Below are positions 37,520 to 46,068 of a DNA stretch of 64,000 bases, one piece after another. This stretch comes from Vibrio sp. 16 (GTDB taxonomy: Bacteria > Pseudomonadota > Gammaproteobacteria > Enterobacterales > Vibrionaceae). The translations under genes and the position numbers were made by a program. Under the pieces are notes generated by a model. It saw only the letters and a program-made list of their open reading frames with translations, did no database searches and was not told the origin of the DNA. The stretch is from NCBI RefSeq assembly GCF_963681195.1, contig NZ_OY808997.1, forward strand, positions 124,001 through 188,000, given 5' to 3'. The first letter of the stretch is position 1, and each line of letters begins with the position of its first letter.

Positions 37520-38395
37520 ATGCAAGTTACTCCAACCATAACCCAATTTTGTCACAACCTCTGGCAGCTTGACGCTAAGGTTCAATTGCTCAAGCAAGAG
37601 GAGGAGTTGCTCTACGTGGTGACTGATAAAACGCCATTTCACCCAGTAAGTCATATTTGGCCAGACCATCCTGCCGATCGCGGTCAACTCAACGGTTGTC
37701 CAGTCGTTGATTGCCAAGTCGGGGCGGTAGAGCTTGCGACTAATGAGCTGTATGTCGGTCAAGCGATCCCTGTGAAGCGAAACGAAGCAGGTTGGGCGTT
37801 TGTGGTCGTCCACTGTTTAAATAAAGGCGTGTTGGAGTTATCTGTTGGTGAAAACGTTGAGCTTAACGTTGATAAGCATTATCAAGATGCGCTGAGCCGA
37901 GGCCACAGTGCGGGTCATATTGCCTATTTAGCACTCAATAAAGTCTTGGTTGAAGGCCAGTATTGGCGAAAGGATGCAGACCGAAAAGATCCTCATGGTT
38001 ACTACGACTTCAACAGTTACGCACAAGAAACCAGTTTTGTGACCGAAGATCGCTGCCTCGACAAGTACCGCTTAGGAAAGACACTGCGTAAGCGCGGCCT
38101 CAATAGTGCGGATGTCGTGGCTGATTTGAAGTCAATCGAGAGTCGAGTTAATGAGCAAGTTCGGTTGTGGCTTACCTTGCCATCGAGTATTGAGGTTTTC
38201 TGCGATGGGGATGCGCTCACTGATTCGCGCTACTGGCGCTGCGATCTTAACGAAGCTCAGTTGGCAGAGATCCCTTGTGGCGGAACCCACGCAACATCGT
38301 TAGATGTTTATGAGCAAATCTCAGTAACTTTGACTCAATTAGATGAGCAGAACATTGAAATGGATACACGCGTGATGGCGAAAGCGGCGTCGTAA
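37520..38395 (+). CDS. AlaX-type alanyl-tRNA editing protein
   Basis: This 291-residue protein looks like a free-standing AlaRS editing domain. The zinc-binding motifs are RGHSAGHIAYLAL (HxxxH-type, His136/His140 region) and IPCGGTHATSLDVYEQI (Cys and His). AlaX proteins hydrolyse mischarged Ser- or Gly-tRNA-Ala in trans. An N-terminal beta-barrel part carries HPVSHIWPDHPADRGQL. No synthetase core is present. It has an ATG start 19 nt after the der terminator and a bidirectional terminator after it. In E. coli yfgJ follows der here, so this gene begins an insertion in a conserved block. Confidence 0.85.
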   Translation: MQVTPTITQFCHNLWQLDAKVQLLKQEEELLYVVTDKTPFHPVSHIWPDHPADRGQLNGCPVVDCQVGAVELATNELYVGQAIPVKRNEAGWAFVVVHCLNKGVLELSVGENVELNVDKHYQDALSRGHSAGHIAYLALNKVLVEGQYWRKDADRKDPHGYYDFNSYAQETSFVTEDRCLDKYRLGKTLRKRGLNSADVVADLKSIESRVNEQVRLWLTLPSSIEVFCDGDALTDSRYWRCDLNEAQLAEIPCGGTHATSLDVYEQISVTLTQLDEQNIEMDTRVMAKAAS

Positions 38396-38398
38396 AGG

Positions 38399-38430
38399 AA
38401 AAGCCCGCTGTTTCATCAGCGGGCTTTGCG
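38399..38430. terminator. Bidirectional terminator between alaX-like and DASS genes
   Basis: AAAGCCCGCT (38400-38409) pairs with AGCGGGCTTT (38418-38427). T-rich flanks on both strands let it serve both converging genes. Confidence 0.88.
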
Positions 38431-38433
38431 TGA

Positions 38434-39840
38434 TTACCACATTCCTAGAAGCTTCCACCAAGCCCCGCCGATGAATAAGAACACAGGAATAACGATGAGC
38501 GAGAAAACGAATCCTATCTTCCACCAGTTCTTTAGGCTCAAGAAACCTGCGCCAAACAGAATCGGTGCAGGGCCAGAGGAGTAATGGGTGGTTGACATAT
38601 AAAGGTTACTAAAAATACCCAACACAATGGCAGCCAGCATTGGCGGTGCACCCGCTGCGATCGCAATGGCTAGGAACGCCGAGTACATGGCACTGATGTG
38701 CGCCATGGCACTGGCCATCAAATAGTGGCTGTAGTAGTAGACCAGCAGCAGCACGACTAAGGTCATCCCCCATTCAAATCCTGACAAAGAATTACCCACG
38801 ATGTCACCAAACCAAGCGATAAAGCCGAGCTTGTTGAGCTGAGCGGCCATCATCACCAAGACCGCAAACCAAGTGATGGTATGCCACGCTTCTTTCTCTT
38901 GAAGAACTGCATCCCAAGTGATGGTTCGAGTGATCAACAAAAAGACCAAGCCGAGTAGTGCGGTTACCGTTGAGTGAATACCAAGTGTAGGACCTAAAAC
39001 CCAAAGACTCACCATGCCGATAAAGGTGATGCACACCATCCATTCATCGCGTGTCATTGCGCCCATTTCTTGCAGTTTTTGGCGCGCAATCAGGCGCATT
39101 TCCGGGGTTTTCTTCAGTTTAGGTGGAAAGACGTAGTACATCACTAACGGGATTAAAAACAGACACACAAGCCCAGGTACGATGGCGGCAATTGCCCAAC
39201 CCGCCCAAGTGATTTCGACACCTTGCTCTTTAGCAAAGTTAGCAGCCAGAGGGTTGCCTGCCATAGACGTTAAGAACATGGCACAGGTAATCGCATTACA
39301 TTGGAAAATACATTGAACAAGAAATGCGCCGATTTTGTTTTCTGTGCCTTTTTCAGGATCCGAGTCGTAAGCGCTGGCTACTGAGCGAAATAGGGGAGAG
39401 ATGATCCCGCCACAGCGAGCGGTGGTACTCGGTGTTGCAGGTGCAAACAGCAAATCGGTCAACACCAGTCCGTAAGCTAATCCGAGTGAACTGTTGCCCA
39501 GTTTAGCGATAAACCAATAGCCGACGCGTCGCCCAAACCCTGTGCTGATGAAGCCACGCGAAATGAAGAATGCCGCGGCGATCATCCAAATCGTTGGATG
39601 AGCAAACCCGGTTAATGCGGTGCGTATCGGGAGCACATCCAATAGTGTCGCGGCGGTCAATCCCATCAAAGCCATCGCTCCAAGTGGCAGTGGAGCGATG
39701 ATCAAACTCAGAACCGTGACCACGAAGATGGTCATCATGTGCCAAGCCTGAAGCGTAAGCCCCTCAGGGACTGGGCTAAACCATAAAATAGCGCCGATAA
39801 TGACCAGCATGAGTAGCCGTATATTGCTTGAAGTCAGCAT
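38434..39840 (-). CDS. DASS-family divalent anion:Na+ symporter
   Basis: This 468-residue membrane protein has about 11-13 hydrophobic segments. DASS/CitT family cues are GFAHPTIWMIAAAFFISRGF near residue 78, LLFAPATPSTTARCGGIISP near 130 (an SNT/STT-like substrate loop), FLTSMAGNPLAANFA and YSSGPAPILFGAGFLSLKNW. Such proteins import C4-dicarboxylates, citrate or tartrate. The divergent CitA/DcuS-type two-component genes suggest that these sense the same carboxylate and control this transporter. The exact substrate cannot be read from sequence. Confidence 0.88.
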   Translation of the reverse strand: MLTSSNIRLLMLVIIGAILWFSPVPEGLTLQAWHMMTIFVVTVLSLIIAPLPLGAMALMGLTAATLLDVLPIRTALTGFAHPTIWMIAAAFFISRGFISTGFGRRVGYWFIAKLGNSSLGLAYGLVLTDLLFAPATPSTTARCGGIISPLFRSVASAYDSDPEKGTENKIGAFLVQCIFQCNAITCAMFLTSMAGNPLAANFAKEQGVEITWAGWAIAAIVPGLVCLFLIPLVMYYVFPPKLKKTPEMRLIARQKLQEMGAMTRDEWMVCITFIGMVSLWVLGPTLGIHSTVTALLGLVFLLITRTITWDAVLQEKEAWHTITWFAVLVMMAAQLNKLGFIAWFGDIVGNSLSGFEWGMTLVVLLLVYYYSHYLMASAMAHISAMYSAFLAIAIAAGAPPMLAAIVLGIFSNLYMSTTHYSSGPAPILFGAGFLSLKNWWKIGFVFSLIVIPVFLFIGGAWWKLLGMW

Positions 39841-40110
39841 AATAAACTCCTTAGTTTTTTTGCTAACTTACTCAGTGGTAGAAGATGGAAACCTGTTGTA
39901 AATCAAAAAGCTGACCGCTCGAGGTTTTGGCTTTTAAACTATCAAATCGAGTCCTAACTCTGTTTGAAAAAAGGGTGAGATAAGGGTGATTAAAATAATA
40001 AAAGCCATTAACGTTATTACTGGGATCTTGTTCAACTTCACCATCAATAGCGCTGAAGTTGTGTCGATTTGACCGTATTCTATGAAATTATTGAGTAAGA
40101 AAAAGATCTC
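39841..40110. other. Divergent promoter region between DASS and sensor kinase
   Basis: This 270-nt AT-rich interval must hold both promoters and the response regulator sites. I could not pick out a convincing CRP site or -35/-10 pair by eye. A leftward frame with a hydrophobic 36-codon end (from ATG at 40044 to 39934) is present but lacks a ribosome site. Confidence 0.5.
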
Positions 40111-41697
40111 ATGGCAACACAACTATTCCCTCGCTCTTTTACCATGCATTTGACTCTGCTGTTGTGCGGCGCACTTTCTTTGGGCTCTGTTGGATGGTGG
40201 CTAATGAGCACGGAGCGCTTGAACCAAGTGTTGGCAGAGCAAGTCGCGCTCAGAGCGCAAGTTCAGTCTCAACAACTGTCGCGTCTGCCATCACTGCTTG
40301 ATGCCGTGGCTAGGCAAGACGCCGCTGCGGTGACAAGTATTGTGGAGCAGCTGCAAAAAGCGACCGATGCTGATTTTATTACCGTGAGCGATAAAAACGG
40401 TATTCGCTTAGCACACCCCGTAAAAAGCCGAATCGGTTTTCCAGTTGTCGGTGGCGACATCGAACATGCTCTTGAAACGGGGGAGTCTTATCTATCACAT
40501 AGCGTTGGCTCACTTGGCCCTTCGGTGCGCTACATTACTCCGCTTTTTGGCCACAAAGGTGAAGTTATTGGGATGATCAAAGTGGGTTACTTGAAGCAAT
40601 CCATCGCGGTTCTCAACGATCAAATGCTCTCTCCGCTCCTTTTATTTGCTGGCTTCAGTTTACTTGTTTCAGGCCTAGCCGCATGGCGATTCTCACGCTA
40701 TGTGCGTGACAAAATGCAGCATTTGGAGCCCTGGCAGCTACAGCAAGCATTACGCACCAATCAAGGTGTCTTGCAAGCTGCTCATGAGGGACTGGTTGCG
40801 GTTAACTGTCGCGGGGAGATTTATCTCGCAAATGACAGCGCAAGGCAGCTACTGAGTATTCCACCTGATGCGACGCTTCCTCTGCCTGTTGAATTCTACA
40901 TTCCTGATAGCGCTGCATTTGCCTTGTCGGGAGAGGACTTTATCGACCAGCTTGTTCGGGTAAATGGCATGAACCTGGTGCTAACAAGAGTCACCCTGCA
41001 AGTCGATCATCGTAGTGACGGGGCGGTGTTTAGCTTGCGGGCGCAAAAAGAGTTGCAGCTGCTTTCGAACAAAATTTCCCAAGTGAGCAGTTATCTAGAC
41101 TCAATTCGCGTTACTCGGCATGAATATCAGAACAAGTTATCGACGGTGACGGGGTTATTGCAACTTGGCCACGCTGAACAAGCGTTAGAAGTATTGTTGT
41201 CACAGGCGCAAGAAAGCCAAGCCAATATGGATAGACTCGCTCAGTTGCAGTCTCTACCTTTGGTGTCGGGATTGTTACTTGCCAACTTAGGTAAAGCGTC
41301 AGAGCGTGGTATTCATGTTGATCTCAACGAGTTAAATGGATGGCGTTCACTGCCTAGCAAGCTGGATGAACAACTGCTCAGTACCCTAGTCGGAAATTTG
41401 GTCAGCAACAGCATAGAGGCACTTCATCGGGTAGATAATGGGCAAATCCGCATTGCAATGTATCAAACGGAATACGAGCGCATACTGGCTGTTGCCAATA
41501 ATGGGCCAGTGATTAATGTTGGGCTGGATGTTTTATGCCAGCTTGGATACACCACGAAAGGTGAGTTCCGTGATCATGGCATTGGCTTGCATTTGGTCCA
41601 GTCGATTGTCGAAGAAGCTGGTGGATACATGGAAATGGATAGTGATTGTGATGAAACCGTGTTTACGGTCTATTTTCCGGAGGAACAAGGTGTTTAA
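40111..41697 (+). CDS. CitA/DcuS-family sensor histidine kinase
   Basis: This 528-residue membrane kinase has a periplasmic sensor between helices at about 11-31 and 173-193. ITVSDKNGIRLAHP and SVGSLGPSVRYITPLFG are typical of the CitA/DcuS PAS-like carboxylate sensor. A cytoplasmic PAS domain (about 215-300) follows. The phospho-acceptor is His337 in RVTRHEYQNKL. The ATPase domain has NLVSNSIEALHR (N box) and DHGIGLHLVQSIVEEAGG (G box). It would sense a di- or tricarboxylate. Its stop overlaps the response regulator by 8 nt. Confidence 0.93.
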   Translation: MATQLFPRSFTMHLTLLLCGALSLGSVGWWLMSTERLNQVLAEQVALRAQVQSQQLSRLPSLLDAVARQDAAAVTSIVEQLQKATDADFITVSDKNGIRLAHPVKSRIGFPVVGGDIEHALETGESYLSHSVGSLGPSVRYITPLFGHKGEVIGMIKVGYLKQSIAVLNDQMLSPLLLFAGFSLLVSGLAAWRFSRYVRDKMQHLEPWQLQQALRTNQGVLQAAHEGLVAVNCRGEIYLANDSARQLLSIPPDATLPLPVEFYIPDSAAFALSGEDFIDQLVRVNGMNLVLTRVTLQVDHRSDGAVFSLRAQKELQLLSNKISQVSSYLDSIRVTRHEYQNKLSTVTGLLQLGHAEQALEVLLSQAQESQANMDRLAQLQSLPLVSGLLLANLGKASERGIHVDLNELNGWRSLPSKLDEQLLSTLVGNLVSNSIEALHRVDNGQIRIAMYQTEYERILAVANNGPVINVGLDVLCQLGYTTKGEFRDHGIGLHLVQSIVEEAGGYMEMDSDCDETVFTVYFPEEQGV

Positions 41698-42361
41698 TGT
41701 ACTGATTATTGAAGATGACCGAAATATCGCTGCGTTGCACAGCCAATTTATTAGCCGAGATAATCGGTTTCAGGTGTTAGCGATTGCGGAGAATCTTGCC
41801 CAAGCGCACTCCAAACTGGCGCAAACCGTTTTCGATCTCGTGATTATCGATAATTACCTTCCGGATGGTTTAGGAATTGATTTTCTGCAACAGATGCGCA
41901 AACTTCCCAACCCGCCGGAAAGCATTTTAGTGACTGCGGCGAACGATGTTGAAACCGTGCAAAAAGCGTTGCGTTGCGGCGCACTCGATTATTTGGTCAA
42001 ACCACTCGATTATCAACGCTTTGCACAAAGTTTAGAGAAGTTCGCGCTGGTTCAACACACCTTGAGTCATGGAATAAGCCTTGCGCAAGGAGAGCTTGAT
42101 GCGTTGTTTCAGAAAGGAGTGCCGAGTAACAAAAAGTCGTCAACCGATGCCCATACTTTGAAGCAGATTTTGGATGAGTTTTATCATGCTAATGTGGAGC
42201 TCAGCGTTAGTGCGATCGCTGAGAGTTTTTCTATCAGCAAGAGCACCGCAAGACGTTATCTAGATAAAGGTGTAGAGCAAGGCGAGCTTGAAGCCTTTTT
42301 GGCTCATGGAAAGGTAGGGCGCCCTACGCGGATTTACCGCCGGATACGTTTCGAGCTATAA
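41690..42361 (+). CDS. CitB/DcuR-family response regulator
   Basis: This 223-residue regulator has a receiver domain with acidic pocket EDD (8-10), phospho-acceptor Asp54 in VIIDNYLPDG and the conserved lysine in YLVKPLDY. A C-terminal helix-turn-helix (about 165-215) contains SVSAIAESFSISKSTARRYL. It starts with GTG at 41690, preceded by GGAGGAA, inside the end of the kinase gene. The kinase-regulator pair is divergent from the DASS transporter, its likely target. Confidence 0.93.
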   Translation: MFNVLIIEDDRNIAALHSQFISRDNRFQVLAIAENLAQAHSKLAQTVFDLVIIDNYLPDGLGIDFLQQMRKLPNPPESILVTAANDVETVQKALRCGALDYLVKPLDYQRFAQSLEKFALVQHTLSHGISLAQGELDALFQKGVPSNKKSSTDAHTLKQILDEFYHANVELSVSAIAESFSISKSTARRYLDKGVEQGELEAFLAHGKVGRPTRIYRRIRFEL

Positions 42362-42693
42362 CTTGAATTACGGGTATCTGTAAATCAAGGTTTCTAAAAT
42401 ACGATCTTTTTATTAAATTCTAATTTTTCTTCCAGTGTAACTGTAATTAGTGTTTTATTCTTTTTTAAATCCAAATGCAGCACATGTAACTTATGCTTTC
42501 GGTGTGTGGTGATATAAATATTCTTATTGAGGCAGATCGCTGATCAAAATGGATTTAGCCGATGATCTTGTTTCGATCTTTAATTCTGTGTGAGTTAGAG
42601 AGGAGAGTGATTGATTTGCCTATGAGCCAGATCATAGTATCAAGGGTACAAAACCTTAAAGTGACAAGTAAATAAAGAATTAAGGGGTCACCA
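42362..42693. other. AT-rich gene-free region with a cluster of GATC sites
   Basis: These 332 nt hold no convincing gene. Four GATC sites fall within 44 nt (42535, 42542, 42564, 42575) and are arranged as an imperfect inverted repeat (GATCGctGATCA ... TGATC...CGATC). Further GATC sites are at 42403 and 42630. Two frames of 14 and 17 codons (ATG at 42550 and 42622) have no supported start. The yfgJ promoter should be here; AAGGGG before ATG 42694 is its ribosome site. Confidence 0.5.
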
Positions 42694-42915
42694 ATGAACG
42701 AAAATCATTGTCCAACATGTGAGCAAGAGTTGGAGTGGCAAGGGCATTACCACTGTAATCAATGCGATATCGATTATACAAAAGTCGGTTTTTGCCCAGA
42801 CTGCAATGCGCAGCTAGAAAAACTGCAAGCGTGTGGTGCGGCGAACTATTTTTGCAATACTTGCAACGAGTTGAAGTCTAAATCTCGAGTGCGCTTCGAG
42901 TTTCAAGCTAATTAG
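42694..42915 (+). CDS. yfgJ: YfgJ-like zinc-ribbon protein
   Basis: This 73-residue protein has four CxxC pairs or equivalents: HCPTCEQ, HCNQCDI, FCPDCNA and FCNTCNE, plus a single Cys in KLQACGAANYF. The second half aligns with E. coli YfgJ (LCPDCHQPL, KACGAVDYFC, SKKRVEF). It probably folds as two zinc ribbons. The function is unknown. It sits between the inserted two-component genes and xseA, converging on xseA; in E. coli yfgJ is also next to xseA. Confidence 0.88.
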   Translation: MNENHCPTCEQELEWQGHYHCNQCDIDYTKVGFCPDCNAQLEKLQACGAANYFCNTCNELKSKSRVRFEFQAN

Positions 42916-42925
42916 AGAGCGGCGC

Positions 42926-44257
42926 TTAATGGACGGTGGAACGAATTTCACCATCAGACAAACGGGTGACCAAGGTGTCGCCCGTTTTGGTTTGTGACGC
43001 CTTAGTAATGACGTCGCCTTGTTGATTTTGTGTAATTGAATAGCCGCGCTTGAGTGTAGCGAGTGGGTTAACCGTATCCAGTTTTTCTGCAGCCAAAGCC
43101 AGTTGATGGCGCGTGTTCAGCAGTTTTCTATCCATCGCATCCAACAGTTTTTGTTCGAGCCTTTGCAGTGAAGAGGCTTGTTCATTGAGGCGCTTGATAG
43201 GTGAATGAAGCTGCAGTTTATGCTGCTGGCGTTCAATCTTCTGAGCTCGGCCGCTGAGATAGCGCTCCATCCCTCGCTGTAGGCGCATGTCCAGATCATC
43301 CAGTTGCTGGCTTTGGCGTTGCAGCTGATGACGAGGATGCTGCTTTTCTAAGCGATGCAGTAGACTTGCATTGGTTTGCTTATGTTGCGATAGGTAGTGG
43401 CGCATTGCACTGGCGAGCTTATGCTGGTGGCTTGTAATGACTTGATCTTTATGACTGTTGTCGCGGCTAACTAACTCTGCTGCAGCAGAAGGCGTAGGTG
43501 CGCGCATATCGGCAACAAAATCGGCGATGGTGACATCAATCTCATGCCCAACGGCACTGATGATTGGAATTTGGCTCGCTGCTATCGTTCGTGCCAAGAT
43601 TTCATTATTGAAACACCAAAGGTCTTCTAAGGAGCCTCCACCACGACCGACAATCAATACATCACATTCATTTCGGCTATTGGCACAACCAATTGCTTGA
43701 GCAATCTGAATAGCCGCCTCTTCACCTTGCACCATGGTCGGGTAGATGACGACAGGAAGAGAAGGATCGCGACGTTTAAGTACATCAAGAATATCGAAAA
43801 GTGCCGCCCCAGTTTTAGAGGTGACAATACCCACGCATTTTGGATGCTCTGGCAAAGGCTGCTTATTGGTTTGAGCAAACAAGCCTTCTCCCGCTAGCTT
43901 CATTTTTAGCTCATCAAACTGCTGTTGTAATCGCCCATCACCTTCAGGCTGCATGCTTTCAATAATCAGTTGGTAGTCACCACGAGGCTCGTAAAGCGAT
44001 AAACGGGCTTTAACCAATACTTGATTACCATTTTGCGGCTTGAAGGTTACACGGCGATTGTTACCACGAAACATGGCGCATTTTACTTGAGCGCGAGAAT
44101 CTTTAAGAGTCAGGTACCAGTGTCCAGAAACTGGAGCGGAGAAGTTAGAGATTTCACCCACCAACCAAACGATACCCATTTCATTTTCTAGTAACAGGCG
44201 TACTTCAGAATTAAGACGAGAAACCGTGAAGATATTTTGATTGGTCAGAGAAGACAA
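42926..44257 (-). CDS. xseA: Exodeoxyribonuclease VII large subunit
   Basis: This subunit of ExoVII (443 residues from the chosen start) degrades single-stranded DNA. An N-terminal OB fold contains [20 protein letters not shown] and [11 protein letters not shown]. The catalytic core contains [33 protein letters not shown] and [19 protein letters not shown] long coiled coil follows (about 280-400). The frame is open to ATG 44311, but that adds a hydrophobic stretch with no family counterpart. TTG 44257 gives a start 8 residues before FTVSRLN, as in the family, and has GGAATT upstream. The gene is divergent from guaB. Confidence 0.94.
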   Translation of the reverse strand: MSSLTNQNIFTVSRLNSEVRLLLENEMGIVWLVGEISNFSAPVSGHWYLTLKDSRAQVKCAMFRGNNRRVTFKPQNGNQVLVKARLSLYEPRGDYQLIIESMQPEGDGRLQQQFDELKMKLAGEGLFAQTNKQPLPEHPKCVGIVTSKTGAALFDILDVLKRRDPSLPVVIYPTMVQGEEAAIQIAQAIGCANSRNECDVLIVGRGGGSLEDLWCFNNEILARTIAASQIPIISAVGHEIDVTIADFVADMRAPTPSAAAELVSRDNSHKDQVITSHQHKLASAMRHYLSQHKQTNASLLHRLEKQHPRHQLQRQSQQLDDLDMRLQRGMERYLSGRAQKIERQQHKLQLHSPIKRLNEQASSLQRLEQKLLDAMDRKLLNTRHQLALAAEKLDTVNPLATLKRGYSITQNQQGDVITKASQTKTGDTLVTRLSDGEIRSTVH

Positions 44258-44345
44258 GACTAATTCCGTAGACGTGAGTATGGAAATTAGCGGCAATATA
44301 ATACATAGCAAGGGGGTAAATGCAAGAAAAAAATTAAAAAATTTG

Positions 44346-44374
44346 TGGTCAAGCGATTACGTAAGCCGTATAAT
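44346..44374 (+). promoter_or_regulatory. Sigma-70 promoter of guaB with GC-rich discriminator
   Basis: A perfect -10 TATAAT lies at 44369-44374. TGGTCA at 44346-44351 is a 4/6 -35 at 17-nt spacing. An A/T tract (44327-44344) lies upstream like an UP element. CCGTCCGC after the -10 is a GC-rich discriminator, typical of growth-rate and ppGpp-controlled promoters such as E. coli guaB. The leader is about 107 nt. Confidence 0.7.
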
Positions 44375-44489
44375 CCGTCCGCAATATCTAATCCAAATGT
44401 AGCCAACAACCTAAAATTGGTTACCCTCATTATGCGAAACGATGAGATTGGATTGTTCTTTTTACTCCTCTAATTGTGAGATATTGCAA

Positions 44490-45953
44490 ATGCTAAGAAT
44501 TGCCAAAGAAGCGCTGACATTCGATGACGTACTCCTTGTGCCAGCACACTCCACCGTTCTCCCAAACACAGCTGATCTTCGCACTCAGCTTACTAAGAAC
44601 ATCACCCTAAACATCCCAATGATTTCAGCGTCTATGGACACTGTTACTGAAGCTCGTCTAGCAATCGCGCTAGCGCAAGAGGGTGGCATTGGCTTTATCC
44701 ACAAGAACATGTCGATTGAGCAGCAAGCTCAGATGGTTCACCAGGTGAAGATTTACGAAGCGGGCGTGGTTTCTCACCCAGTAACCGTAAATCCGGATGC
44801 GACAATTGCAGATGTTGTTGCACTTACAGAAAAGCACGGTTTTGCAGGCTTCCCAGTAGTGACGGACAACAATGAACTTGTTGGTATCATTACTGGCCGT
44901 GACGTTCGCTTTGTTACAGACCTTTCTAAGAAAGTTGAAGTTGTAATGACGCCAAAAGAGCGCCTTGCAGCGGTAAAAGAAGGTGCAACTCGCGAAGAAG
45001 TTCAAGAGAAAATGCACAAAGCGCGCGTAGAGAAAGTACTGGTTGTGAATGATGAGTTCCAACTAACCGGTATGATCACCGCAAAAGATTTCCACAAAGC
45101 AGAGCGTAAGCCTAATGCATGTAAAGATGCACAAGGTCGTCTACGCGTCGGCGCAGCAGTTGGCGCTGGCGCTGGTAACGAAGAACGTGTTAAAGCTCTA
45201 GTTGAAGCAGGCGTTGACGTACTACTTATCGACTCTTCACACGGTCACTCTGAAGGTGTTCTTAACCGTATCCGCGAAACTCGCGCAGCATACCCAGATC
45301 TAGACATCATCGGTGGTAACGTTGCGACAGGCGCAGGTGCCAAAGCACTTATCGAAGCTGGCGTAAGCGCAGTGAAAGTGGGTATTGGCCCTGGCTCTAT
45401 CTGTACAACTCGTATCGTAACGGGTGTGGGTGTTCCTCAAGTTACTGCAATCGCAGATGCTGCAGAAGTGGCAAACGAGTACGGTATTCCAGTGATCGCT
45501 GACGGTGGTATTCGTTTCTCAGGTGACATCTGTAAAGCAATCGTAGCGGGCGCATCTTGTGTCATGGTTGGTTCAATGTTCGCAGGTACTGAAGAAGCAC
45601 CAGGCGAAGTAATTCTATACAACGGCCGCTCATACAAAGCTTACCGCGGCATGGGTTCACTTGGCGCTATGTCTCAAGGTTCTTCTGACCGTTACTTCCA
45701 GTCTGACAACGCAGCAGACAAGCTAGTACCAGAAGGTATCGAAGGCCGTATCGCATACAAAGGTCGCCTAAAAGAGATCGTTCACCAACAAATGGGTGGT
45801 CTACGTTCAAGCATGGGTCTAACAGGCTCTGCAACTATTGAAGATATGCGTACTAAAGCTGAATTTGTACGTATCTCAGGTGCAGGCATGAAAGAGTCTC
45901 ATGTACACGACGTTCAAATCACCAAGGAAGCACCAAACTACCGTCTAGGTTAA
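44490..45953 (+). CDS. guaB: IMP dehydrogenase GuaB
   Basis: This 487-residue enzyme oxidises IMP to XMP, the first step of GMP synthesis. The N-terminus [20 protein letters not shown] matches E. coli. A CBS pair (about 93-200) contains [20 protein letters not shown]. The catalytic cysteine is Cys305 in [13 protein letters not shown], and the mobile flap region is [17 protein letters not shown] reject the ATG-less extension to 44442, since the family starts at ATG 44490. guaA follows 115 nt downstream, with a PurR-like site and a hairpin between. Confidence 0.98.
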   Translation: MLRIAKEALTFDDVLLVPAHSTVLPNTADLRTQLTKNITLNIPMISASMDTVTEARLAIALAQEGGIGFIHKNMSIEQQAQMVHQVKIYEAGVVSHPVTVNPDATIADVVALTEKHGFAGFPVVTDNNELVGIITGRDVRFVTDLSKKVEVVMTPKERLAAVKEGATREEVQEKMHKARVEKVLVVNDEFQLTGMITAKDFHKAERKPNACKDAQGRLRVGAAVGAGAGNEERVKALVEAGVDVLLIDSSHGHSEGVLNRIRETRAAYPDLDIIGGNVATGAGAKALIEAGVSAVKVGIGPGSICTTRIVTGVGVPQVTAIADAAEVANEYGIPVIADGGIRFSGDICKAIVAGASCVMVGSMFAGTEEAPGEVILYNGRSYKAYRGMGSLGAMSQGSSDRYFQSDNAADKLVPEGIEGRIAYKGRLKEIVHQQMGGLRSSMGLTGSATIEDMRTKAEFVRISGAGMKESHVHDVQITKEAPNYRLG

Positions 45954-45977
45954 TCTCGCTAGAGATTTATACACCTA

Positions 45978-45993
45978 ACGTAAACGTTTGCTT
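45978..45993. promoter_or_regulatory. PurR-box-like site between guaB and guaA
   Basis: ACGTAAACGTTTGCTT matches the PurR consensus ACGCAAACGTTTGCGT at 14 of 16 positions, with the central AAACGTTTGC intact. It lies 24 nt after the guaB stop and 75 nt before guaA. In E. coli the operator lies upstream of guaB instead. Confidence 0.6.
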
Positions 45994-46014
45994 TTTTCCT
46001 TGAAGCATTAAGAA

Positions 46015-46041
46015 GAGGCGAGTACACTCGCCTCCGTTTTA
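46015..46041 (+). terminator. Terminator or attenuator between guaB and guaA
   Basis: GAGGCGAG (46015-46022) pairs perfectly with CTCGCCTC (46027-46034) across TACA and is followed by CGTTTTA. The T-tract is short, so termination may be partial, lowering guaA relative to guaB. Confidence 0.65.
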
Positions 46042-46068
46042 ATAACCTAGCTTATAAGACTGCTCAAA

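Noticed and set aside
42622..42675. 17-codon frame upstream of yfgJ
   Set aside because: It has no ribosome site and no leader-peptide features such as codon runs or an attenuator.
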